From the NCBI GenBank assembly GCA_040383945.1, contig JBEICN010000008.1:1-33131 (forward strand): 33,131 nt of DNA, in the 5' to 3' direction. This stretch comes from CAIVSN01 sp040383945 (GTDB taxonomy: Bacteria > Patescibacteriota > Gracilibacteria > BD1-5 > UBA2023). Below the pieces are notes generated by a model. That model was given only the letters and a program-made list of their open reading frames with translations. It ran no database searches and was not told the origin of the DNA. The position numbers were made by a program, and so were the translations under genes. Shown in pieces: positions 18,145 through 27,926 of this stretch. Numbering within the stretch: position 1 is the first letter of the stretch; the number at the start of each line of letters is the position of its first letter.

Positions 18145-18796
18145 ATGAGTTTCGCAATGTTTCTAATGTGAAGCGATAGTATTCCAGCATAGGTATAACT
18201 CGATCGTAGAGGGTATCTAGACGCCGGTCGTCTGAAAAAAGATATCCAAGTTCGATTTCTTCGGTAAGTTTCGGAAGTGGTATGTTCCATTCGTGTGCAA
18301 ATTTTCTGAGCGTCTTCATATACGCACGGCACTCCTGTACATAACTCACCCCATACCGTTTTGGTTTTCAAAATATATTTCGTGTATACTCAGTGTAGGC
18401 CTTGGCAGCAATAATCTCTGTTAATGCTTCATTGAAAGATTCCAATCCCGTTACAATCCTATACTCTTCTGTGTCCAAAAAATTGCAGGCATATCCAAAA
18501 CTTGAAGCCAAATCTTCCGCATGTATATCAGTTGTACCAGTAATTTCCTCGCGAACAACTAATACTCTCCGGTTCGCAATTTCTTCTTCTTTGGACAAAT
18601 ATCGTTTGGCACTCACTGCATGGAGGTATTCATGAAGCAAAACTTGGAGAATTGCATCAGAAAAATCTTCCGTATCCACACTTTGTAGCAACTCGCTATT
18701 CATGAGTTCGTCAAAATAGACAAAAATTACTCGAGCCTGCCTATCGCTTCCATCTGAAAATCCACAACTTGCCACTCGATTTCCGGCAATTGACAT
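18143..18796 (-). CDS. Putative gluzincin-type metallopeptidase (HExxH)
   Basis: A 217-residue protein with LLHEYLHAV (HExxH at 55-59: zinc ligands His55 and His59, general base Glu56). A downstream FNEALTEIIAAKAYTEY, with Glu123 or Glu127, fits the third zinc ligand of gluzincins. The spacing of about 64 residues is long but possible. The C-terminal 70 residues (VQECRAYMKTLRKFAHEW, then LFSDDRRLDTLYDRVI) are helical. One UGA Gly at 18368 joins the catalytic part to this C-terminal part. There is no signal peptide, so a cytoplasmic enzyme or one exported with a partner is likely. I do not recognise a named family. Similar short HExxH proteins in candidate phyla are annotated only as hypothetical. 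No Shine-Dalgarno precedes ATG 18796. Confidence 0.65.
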
Positions 18797-18981
18797 ATGC
18801 TATTTTCTGTAAGTTTGGAAAGCTGAATTCATCGGAAGAAAGAATCTCGGGCGAATATTTCATAAAATGCAAGTATGATATCAAAATAACTTATATCTAT
18901 ATAAATTAATTTGTAAATATTAAGTAACTCAATTGTTTTATAATTTGTCAATGATTTTAATATCTTGTTAATGCCGTCTTT

Positions 18982-19010
18982 TTGCTTCTCTAGAAAAACT
19001 CTGATAGAAT
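18982..19010 (+). promoter_or_regulatory. Promoter giving a leaderless mRNA for the 19017 gene
   Basis: TTGCTT (18982-18987), a 17-nt spacer and TAGAAT (19005-19010). The ATG begins 7 nt after the end of the -10, so the expected transcription start is the A of the ATG. The stretch 18880-18960 upstream is extremely AT-rich. Confidence 0.55.
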
Positions 19011-19016
19011 TTTTTT

Positions 19017-20270
19017 ATGTCAAACCAAAAATTTCAGCAAAGCAAAGAATCTGTTGCTCAAAACACCCTCGTTCAGTCGCCATCTCCCGAACAATTACAA
19101 GTAAGAGAATTTATAGCCACGGAGTTATCAAGTGTGGATATTGGCAGTGACAGACGCGAAACTGAAAAAGACAAAAAAATACTCGAGTGGACTATTAATG
19201 AGATTTGGAAAACTTGCGGAAAACTCCCACAAGAGAGATTAAAAACACTTATAGCAAGGATCAAAGTGGTACTGTCAGAGCGGAACATTTACCAAGGAAG
19301 AATTGAAGCGGAGCTCAAACTGAAGCGAGACGAGCTAAGAAAGGAGGTGGAGGAAGATGCAAAAAAAAGCTCGATCTCCGCTACGCCTCTCAATAGCATT
19401 ATACAGTCTCTTCTCGGTGCATCAGACATGACAAAAATACCACTGGAACGACTCTCGCCTCTCAAAAAACTCAATCCACAACAGCAAGAAGAGCTCCTGC
19501 AGAAGCTCGATAGCGATACAAAATCGATGTCAAACTTTATACAAGCATGGAAAAATGCTACATGGAGGGATACGCTGAAAAAAAATCATCCTGATACGTT
19601 CTCCACGCTCGGGAATATCTATGACCAAGCATCAAAAAAATATAATATTCAGTTTGAGGATCTCAAAAATCCAAAACTGATACAGTCGAAAATCGAATCC
19701 ACCAGAGAAGTCGAGGAAGACCAGGCAAAGTTACGCGATTTCACTGAAGCACTAAATACCAAATATCTCTCTGGTTTAACTACCAAAATCAATCAGCAAA
19801 TTCTAGCAGAAAAGGCTTCGTGAAGCACATTTTGAGAAATATCCAACATTAATGCTACTTGTGATGCTATCATGAGCACTCTTTCACAAGTCCGAACGAG
19901 TTCAGAATACCTCAATGCAAAATATCTCGCACAAAAAACAGGCAATGGAGCTATACGTAACCAACTCCGCATTTTTGATGAGCAAATAGAAAAATTACAT
20001 ACAACGGCAAAACAACTAAAAAATGTCAATGCTCTCAGTGTGGAATGACTTTCGAGGCTCGGAACCATGGAAAGACGGGTTAATACGCTTTCGGAGCTTT
20101 CCACTCATGTAGAAACCGCTCTGCATGGACTCAAAACATGACAACTCATGGTACGGTTGCTCAGAAGGGATACGGGAAATCTCGTTATGACACGAGAGGC
20201 ATTTGAAATTGAAATCGCAAAAAAAATAGAAACTGGTGGACCAAAAATGTTAATGCCCGCGGTTTTGTAA
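19017..20270 (+). CDS. Large helical protein, N-terminal part (frame 0)
   Basis: First part of a long helical protein of unknown function: 417 codons in this frame, with four UGA Gly codons and TAA at 20268-20270. It is rich in Lys, Glu, Gln and Ser with heptad-like stretches (LKLKRDELRKEVEEDAKK, LRIFDEQIEKLHTTAKQLK), so coiled coils are likely. There is no signal peptide or membrane segment. The last ~15 codons look non-homologous to the rest. Good protein-like sequence continues in the -1 frame instead (see the A8 run at 20219-20226 and the next entry). The leaderless promoter ends just before its ATG. No family is recognised; large cytoplasmic helical proteins of this sort are common in candidate phyla. 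Confidence 0.65.
20219..20226 (+). other. A8 run with in-frame A_AAA_AAA slippery heptamer
   Basis: In the upstream frame the codons are GCA AAA AAA ATA, so A_AAA_AAA sits in the register of a classical -1 slippery site. A -1 slip leads to AAT AGA AAC and then a 645-codon open frame. A purine-rich GAGAGG lies about 22 nt upstream. An equally simple reading is one base lost in this run or in the A5 run at 20243-20247. Confidence 0.45.
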
Positions 20271-22162
20271 ACTATCTCAAAATCCTGCACGCAGAAGACA
20301 AGCTGAACTATGCATACTTGAAGGATAAAAACTTTCTCACACAATTTGGACTACACTGGAAGATTGGTTCAGAAGGAGTAGAAGGTGGCACCACCGTAGC
20401 TAAAGAGTTACTCCAAAAAGAGAGCATTGGTGCTTACCACCAATTCATTCGTGTCATTGGGGAGTCCGCAGACAAAGCATTTACTCGAGAAAAAATTGAA
20501 AAAGGGATCATTTGGACAGATATCCGACAATATCTCAGATCACAAAATGTTCCCGCAACAGAAGCAGAAAAAATGATAGAGATCCTCATAAAATCAAAAT
20601 GAAGTGGTGTGGAGGAAATTCTCACTATTGTGAGACATATGGGGGTAAAGGACATAAGTCCACAGGTGGTAAGAAATTTGGCACAAGCTGTTGGTAAGGG
20701 ATATGAAGAAGTAGCAAAAGGAGCTCGTGATAACCTTTGATGGTTGAGCCAAGGATCTCTGCAAGATGTTCTCAAAAACGTATCTGGAGCCACTCTGAGA
20801 GATACGCTTCATTGGGAAATTGAAAAAATTGTCAAAAGTAACGCAAGAAATCGAGGTAATTCATTTTCGCTACAAGCAAAGCTCAGTGATTTGGAAAAGT
20901 ATTCTAGTGCACGAAAGTGACTGGTAGAAATGCTCGAGAAGCAGATCAAAAAGACGCCAGAAAATTCTTCTGATAAAAAATTACTCGAAGATACTTTGCA
21001 TTACCTACGAAGCACCTATCGATCCGACATGGTCCAAACCATCGCAGTCTCGCCTGAAGTGCAAAAAAAAGTGGCCGAGAAAGCGAAAGTTACAAAAAGG
21101 GGGGAATCACTAGAAGCTACTCTAATACAAGTTCAATCTGATGCGTGAACTAAAGATCTTATTAGTAAAATCAAAGATGTTGCAGGCGACTACAAAGCCG
21201 TGCGTGAACTCACAGAAAAATTGGAAAAATTACCCTTAGAAGAGGCTACACTTCAAAAATTTCTCAAGTATGTGGGCTTGGATCCCACCAAAATCACCAA
21301 AGCCTACATCTTTGATCCAAATTCTCGTGAACTGCAATTTTCACTGCTTCGACTCATTTCCAAGTATCTCACCGAGCAGAAAGATGCCATAACCCCAACT
21401 GAAGCAGACCAATTACGACAATTACAGCAACAGATTGCCAACTTAGTTGGTTTTGAATTGAAAACCAGAACGACATTAGGGACCGCGGCTACCTTTCTTG
21501 ACGACATGAAAAGTGGATTGCATGCAAATTATCCAGAAGTCTATGAGATATACGCGTCTCGGAACTCAGAAAATCAGAGCACCAATGAGCGAGTAACAAA
21601 AGCTCACGAATCAACAACAGAGCCTCCGATGGTGCATTACCAATCGATAGAAAACTTTGACGCAAGAGAAGTTTCAAAATTACCAGCAGGAACTCAAATA
21701 CAACTTGAAAATGATTTGATATTTTCCAAAGGATATGACGGATCAAGCTGCATTATAACGCCTTATTCTATTGAGATCATCCCTCCCGAAAAAACACATA
21801 TCGCCATCGCGTGTATTTCGGTCGCAAAAATATTTCCTGGTCTCGACTTCATGTGAGGCCTGAGAGAAACGCTGAGATCCTACAATTCAAATCCGATTCT
21901 TGCCAAAATGAAAGACGGCGTCAGCAAAAAAGAGGAATGTAATCTCATCAAACACTACGCACATGCTCTTGGAATTATCGACTACCGTAAAAATATCGAC
22001 GAGCCGGAAGCCTTGATTGAATCTATCAAAAACTGTCTACCGTTGGGAAAAAGTTTTTGGCAACTCGCCCACGAGCGTTGACTTCTCCGAAATGACGGCA
22101 CGATAAATCCTATAGCACTCGGAAAAACGTTTGAAACGGAGCATGTTGCGAGAAAAGCTTAG
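20225..22162 (+). CDS. Large helical protein, C-terminal part (-1 frame)
   Basis: Continuation of the preceding gene in the -1 frame: 645 codons to TAG 22160-22162, with six UGA Gly codons. Early residues (VNARGFVNYLKILHAEDKLN) look like a normal helical protein and lie upstream of the first available ATG (20318), which argues against an independent gene. Helical, charged segments continue (VEMLEKQIKKTPENSSDKK, VRELTEKLEKLPLEEATLQK). A probable globular part near the C-terminus has FDAREVSKLPAGTQIQLEND and SSCIITPYSIEIIPPEKTHIAIACISVAKIFPG, then a helical end with LIKHYAHALGIIDYRK. The middle part of the latter resembles beta-rich binding folds. If the frameshift is bridged, the whole protein is about 1048 residues. 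Function unknown. Confidence 0.62.
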
Positions 22163-22221
22163 CTTTTATTTTTAGAAAAAATAGTAATGCATCAAGAAAA
22201 ACAGGGGTATCTTGGTTACAT

Positions 22222-22274
22222 GGGATAGTACAAATACAAGGAAATAGTGTGCCTCTACATTATCCCTTTTTTTT
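22222..22274 (+). terminator. Probable terminator before the pilin-like gene
   Basis: GGGATA (22222-22227) pairs with TATCCC (22261-22266), followed directly by T8. The ~33-nt interior can form a further small AGG/CCT helix. It lies about 60 nt after the TAG at 22160. Confidence 0.45.
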
Positions 22275-22334
22275 ATTTCATTCCTAAAAGTGAATGATGT
22301 AAAGCTAATTGCTGCAATTGTACACAAACATGAC

Positions 22335-22362
22335 TTGCAAATCACACCCGAAAGAATAGCAT
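22335..22362 (+). promoter_or_regulatory. Possible promoter of the pilin-like gene
   Basis: TTGCAA (22335-22340), a 16-nt spacer and TAGCAT (22357-22362). Start near 22369 gives a leader of about 15 nt before ATG 22384. Confidence 0.35.
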
Positions 22363-22383
22363 TTGAAGGCAATTCCACATTCC

Positions 22384-24234
22384 ATGCTCCACCCAAAAAA
22401 ACCTACCAAAACCAAATTCTACGGCTTCACACTCGTCGAGCTTATCGTCGTCATTACGATACTTGCGATACTCGGAACTATAGGGTTTCTCTCTGTTGGA
22501 GGGTATTCTTCTCGGGCTCGGGATTCCGCACGAGTTGGGGATACCGCACAAGTTACCAAATCATTGGACCTCGCTATCGTAACTTCTGGTTCTTACCCAG
22601 TTCCGGACAATTCCTTCGCTGTGACGTACTCTGGAGGGGTAGTGTGGAACCAGGGAACTATTGGATCAAATGTGATGCAATATTTCAAAGGAACCATTTC
22701 GGGTGGAGGCATAAACAAGAAGCCCGTAGATCCTCTTAGTAATACCGAGTACGTATATTCTTCCCTCGCGGAAGGTAAGGCCTACCAAATTAAGGCGGAC
22801 TACGAGGGAAATCTCGCTCAAAATGCGATGGGAGAAAAAAGTATCCTAGATATAGCATCCGCCGCTCCTGGGAATCCTACCATCGCCTATATCCGGGGAA
22901 ATTACGGCGGAGTTACCGCGAAGACGACCACGGGTGGAATCGTGTACATTTTGGCCGTACCGAGCATTATTACCAACAGCGGTACGACCCTATGAGCTGG
23001 GATAAGTGTCACTTCTCTTTCTGGAAGTTTGCTTTTCAATGGACGAACACTGAGAAACGCGAGCAGTTACGTTCCGTGATCGGTAGTATTCACTGGTTCC
23101 AAGCTTCCGAGTACTAGTACGGAGATTAGCGCGATGATGACAGCACTTCAATTGGCATATTCGGGAAGCGATATTAGGAATCATCAGGGGGTCGCGACCG
23201 TCATGAGTGCTACCGGAACTTCCTTCGTTTCACTCGGAAGCACTTTGGTAACCGCTCAGCTCGGGGGGACGGCAATCGGAACTACGAGCAGTACCACTTC
23301 TGGGACCACGATTTCGCAGTGTTCCGCGGGAACGTACTCCGCTACGGGGAACGCTCCTTGTACCATAGTAAGCACTGGGTTCTACGCGGACACCGCCGGA
23401 GCTACGAGTCAGACGCAGTGTCCGGCAAACAGCTACTGTCCAACGGTAAGCGGATCGCCAATTCCTTGCTGAGGAAGTCTCGTAAGTCCAGCCTGAAGCA
23501 CGAGTACCTGAGCATGCGTCGTGGCGCAGGCAAATCCAACCGGACTCTCGCTTTCTCATTCGTCGAGAGCAAAAACGTTCACATTTTCTTGGACAGCAGG
23601 GGCAGGAAACGGGGCGAGTTGTAGGCTCCAGTACTTCAGAAATGAAAGTACCTGGACGGATATCAGCGCGACAACATATAACTGTGACGGCAACCTTACC
23701 AACCAGTCCGTAACCCTTCCGGGGGACGGATGGAATAGTACATGGAGTTCCATTGCTGTGAGAACGATTCGGACAAGCGACAGTGCGGTACTTGGGACTT
23801 TCGCTCAGAATTTAACGTGTTCCTCAACCGGAGGAAGCGGAGGTTCGACTCCGAGTGTGGATGAGAATTGTAATGGGAGTTGGGATGATGTTGTCAATGT
23901 TGTAATATCCTGCAATACTTGTACTTTCACCTGATATGAATATGTGCTGACATACTTTACCGATTCTTCCTGCACGATAGTATGGCCGTATAATGGGACC
24001 AGCTGTTACGCGACGAATCAATTCTGAAACAGATGATGTGGACCACAGGATGGGAGATACTCCACTTGGTCAACGACATACTGATGTTCTATTACCCAAG
24101 CAAACTGTGAAAATTGCTGAGGAGAATCGGCCAATTTTTACAACTAAAAATTTAAAAGAGCTCTCGTCTCGCTTTCGCATATCCCTATTTCAAAAAAAAT
24201 CATCGTTATAATTTTGACTCCCCTCCCCTTTTAA
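22384..24234 (+). CDS. Large type IV pilin-like (pseudopilin) surface protein
   Basis: A 616-residue protein with a class III prepilin signal: MLHPKKPTKTKFYG before FTLVELIVVITILAILG, with cleavage after Gly14 and the conserved Glu at mature position 5. An exported filament-type protein follows, probably assembled by a type IV pilus or type II secretion-like machine. After a pilin-like globular part come Thr/Ser/Gly-rich beta regions. Then comes a Cys-rich block (CSAGTYSATGNAPC, GFYADTAG, CPANSYCP) like the eukaryotic GCC2/GCC3 ephrin-receptor-type repeat, and several Cys pairs near the end (CNTCTF, CENCGE). Ten UGA Gly codons occur, mainly in the last 420 residues. The last ~35 residues are basic and hydrophobic and run through the rpoB promoter (TAA 24232), so the natural end may differ if a frameshift is present. 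Confidence 0.8.
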
Positions 24235-24241
24235 ATATAAT
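24214..24241 (+). promoter_or_regulatory. rpoBC promoter
   Basis: TTGACT (24214-24219), a 16-nt spacer and TATAAT (24236-24241), the best consensus promoter in the window. It predicts a 5' leader of about 75 nt before ATG 24323. The leader contains a weak CTCGC/GCGAG pairing (24254-24258 with 24282-24286) followed by GGCCTTTTT, possibly an attenuator. Confidence 0.75.
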
Positions 24242-24322
24242 CCCTCCGTCGCACTCGCGCTTCTGATTGTGTATTGTCCAGGCGAGGGCCTTTTTATGTT
24301 ATTATTTTAGTCAGAGCTCTCT

Positions 24323-27300
24323 ATGGCAAGCAAAAAAGGAGTTGTCGCTTCAACAGCAACTTCTCCCATCACGGACAAACAACTCGGAGATCTCTATCAG
24401 GTAGACGGTCGGTATTATTTTACAAATGACCGCTCTATTATCGAGCTCCCAAACCTTATCGAGGTACAACTCGATAGTTACAATGATTTTCTCAAGAACA
24501 AGCTTGATCGGGCATTCAACGAAACATTCCCTATTCAAGATTTCTCCGGGGAAAAAATCGATATCTCCTACAAGGGGCTTATGCTCGATGAGCCTAAGTT
24601 CTCTATGGCAGAAGCCAAGCGCAAAAATCTCAACTACGAAGCCCCGCTCAAGATCCGCCTCGATATGCTCAACAAAGAGTCAGGAGAAATTAAAGAGCAG
24701 GATGTATACATGGGAGGAATACCTCTTATGACCGAGAAAGGAACCTTTATCGTCAACGGTATCGAACGAGTAATCGTCAATCAGATTATTCGATCAACCG
24801 GAATGTTTTTTGTTCCAGATCAAAAAAACGTTGGATACTACGCCATGAAAATTATTCCACAAAAGGGTTCTTGGTTCGAAATCGAAATTGAGAAACGAGG
24901 GGTAGTTAATGTGAAGATTGATAAAAAACGTAAAATTCCGGTAACCGTACTTCTCCGAGCCTATGGCATGGAGTCAGATGCTGAAATTCTCGCCGCATTC
25001 AAGGGAAATAAAGATGTTCTCGCAAAACACATCGGACCTACTCTCGATAAAGACAAGACCAAGACGAAGCTCGAAGCGCTCTACGCTATATACAAACTAC
25101 TTCGTCCAGGAGATCTCGGTACGGATGAGCGGGTTATTGACCTCTTTAATACTACTTTCCTTGATCCAAAAAAATTCGACCTGGGAGAAGTAGCTCGAAT
25201 CAAAATTAACCGAAAGATCAATAAGCAAGTTCCATACGATGACACTGGAAAATTTCTTTCCCTCGAAGATCTCATCGAAGGACTCAAGTACCTTATGGGT
25301 CTTGTTTACGAGGAGCCGGGGTATACTTGGGACGATATTGATCACCTCGAAAATCGACGCGTAAGGTCGGTCGGAGAGCTTGTGTATGATAAGATCAAAG
25401 TTGGTCTGGCTCGTACTGAAAAAATTGCCAAAGATCGCATGACCATTGTGGATCTTTCAGAGGCGACTCCCGGAACATTTATCAACGCGCGTCCCATCGT
25501 AGCAGTGCTCAAAGAATTCTTTGGAACTTCTCAATTGTCGCAGTTCATGGATCAATCCAATCCGCTTTCTGAACTTGCTCACAAACGACGTATTACCGCA
25601 CTCGGTACGGGAGGTCTCACCCGTGAACGAGCGAGCTTTGAAGTCCGTGATGTACATCCAACCCAGTACGGTCGAATATGTCCAATTGCTACTCCGGAAG
25701 GACCAAATATCGGACTGGTACTTCATTTGGCAAGCTTTGCTCGAATTGATCGACATGGATTTATTACAACTCCGTTCCGAAATGTTTGCCACAAGGTTGC
25801 CAATGACGGCAAATCAGCCGTCAATCGTATAAGTCTTGATGAAATAGTTGGCAAAGACGGTAAAGTGATCGTGGAAGAAAAAACTATGATTACCGCTGCG
25901 ATAGCCAAGGCTCTTGCAGAAAAATTTGAAGGTAAAGAAATCGAGGTCCGCGGATTTCTCCTTGATACGTATGAGTATTTTGACGCCTACCAAGAGCGAT
26001 CACTCGTAATTGCGGAAGCAAACGCTCCAATCGATGCATTTGGCAACTTCACAGAAACTCGAATTGCTGCGAGAAAGAATTCTGAGCCAACTTCTGAGTA
26101 TGTTCGAGAAATTACCCACATCGACGTTTCTCCAAAGCAAATCATGTCAGAATCCACTTCGCTGGTGCCATTTATTGAACATGATGATGCGACACGTGCG
26201 GAAATGGGAACCAACATGATGCGACAAGCGGTACCTCTCGTTCATGCCGAGTCACCAATCGTTGGTACTGGTGCAGAGCGTATGATTGGTGAAGGATCCG
26301 GATATGCTATCAAGTCTGAAGAAGACGGAGAAATTATAGGTGTCGATGCGAAGCATATTTCCGTACTCTACAAGAGTGGAAAAAAGGTTACCTACGAACT
26401 TCGAACCTTCGAACGATCCAACCACGACATGATAATCCACCAAAAGCCAAAAGTTACGACTGGAGCTTCCGTACGAGCGGGTCAAATCCTCGCTGACGGA
26501 CAGTCTATCGATAATGGAGAACTTGCCCTAGGAAGAAATCTTGTCGTAGCCTATATGCCTTGGGGAGGTTACAACTTTGAAGATGCGATTATCATCAGTT
26601 CTCGAATCATGCAGGACGATTATTTCACGTCCGTTCATATCAATGAATACACTATGGACGTGCGAGAAACCAAACTTGGACCGGAGCAAACGACAAATGA
26701 TATTCCAAACATATCTCCAAACAAACTCAAAGATCTCGATGAAGACGGAATCATCCGAGTAGGAGCCTTCGTTCAAGGAGGAGACCTCCTCGTTGGTAAG
26801 GTTACTCCAAAAGGAGAAATCGAACTTTCCCCAGAAGAGCGACTCCTCAGAGCTATTTTTGGTGACAAGTCAAAAGATGTCAAAGACTCTTCTCTCATAC
26901 TGCCTTCTGGCTCTGGAGGAAAAGTTATCGGAGTACACATCCTCAAGCGTGAGGAATGAGACAACCTCGCGACTGGAGTATTTAAACAAGTCAAAGTACA
27001 TGTGGCTCAAACCCGAAAAATGGAAGTAGGAGATAAAATGGCTGGTCGTCATGGAAACAAAGGTATTGTCTCCAGAATTGCACCGATTGAAGATATGCCA
27101 TTTATGGAAGATGGTACTCCAGTAGATATCATTCTGAACCCACTCGGAGTTATCTCACGTATGAATATCGGTCAGATTCTTGAGTCTCACATGGGTATGG
27201 CCGCAAAAAAACTTGGAATCAAAGTCGCGACACCAATACTCAATGGTATTTCTGTAGAGAAAATTGGAGAGCTCATGGATCTCGCCGGTCAGCCAAATGA

Positions 27301-27865
27301 TGGAAAGGTTCAACTCTATGATGGACGAACTGGTGAAAAATTCAAAGAAAAAACCATGGTAGGAGTCAAGTATATGCTCAAACTTCACCACTTAGTAGAG
27401 GACAAAATTCATGCGCGTTCCGTTGGTCCATACTCTATGGTTACCCAACAACCACTCGGAGGTAAAGCCCAAAACGGAGGACAGCGACTCGGAGAAATGG
27501 AAGTGTGGGCTCTTGAAGGATACGGAGCTGCAAATATACTTCAAGAAATGCTTACGATCAAATCTGACGACATCAACGGACGAGCACAATCGTACGAGGC
27601 CATCGTCAAACAAAAGCAAATTCGCCGACCAAATATGCCAGAATCGTTCAACGTGCTTCTCCGAGAACTCCAAGCGCTCAATCTCAAGATTGACCTCATG
27701 GAAGCTGGAGAATTAGAGCAAGAAGAACGAACGCAATTCGATCGATATATGGAACTCGAAAAACTCGAAGGACAATTCGATGTAGAAGTTGATATTCCTT
27801 CTCTGGAAGCAACTGGTGAAGACATGGAAAAAGTTACCAGCTCCGTTGAAGAAGAAATAGAATAG
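24323..27865 (+). CDS. rpoB: RNA polymerase beta subunit
   Basis: Beta subunit of the transcribing polymerase, 1180 residues, a normal length for short-form bacterial beta. Clear blocks: YFTNDRSIIELPNLIEVQLDS (N-terminus), GGIPLMTEKGTFIVNGIERV, the rifampicin region around FFGTSQLSQFMDQSNPLS with HKRRITALGTGG, RDVHPTQYGRICPIATPEGP, NLVVAYMPWGGYNFEDAI, VGDKMAGRHGNKGIVS and HLVEDKIHARSVGPYS. A single UGA (26957-26959, residue 879) is read as Gly just before DNLATGVFKQVKV. The standard code would cut the protein before the active-site GDKMAGRHGNKG block. Compared with E. coli in the rifampicin region, Ser531 is Thr, Asn518 is Ser and Pro535 is Thr. There is no rplJ-rplL upstream, unlike most bacteria. 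It is followed by rpoC after 61 nt. Confidence 0.98.
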
Positions 27866-27926
27866 CAACTCTCACTCCAACTCAAGGAGTACGACAAATT
27901 CATTCAAAATAATTTACCTATCGTTT

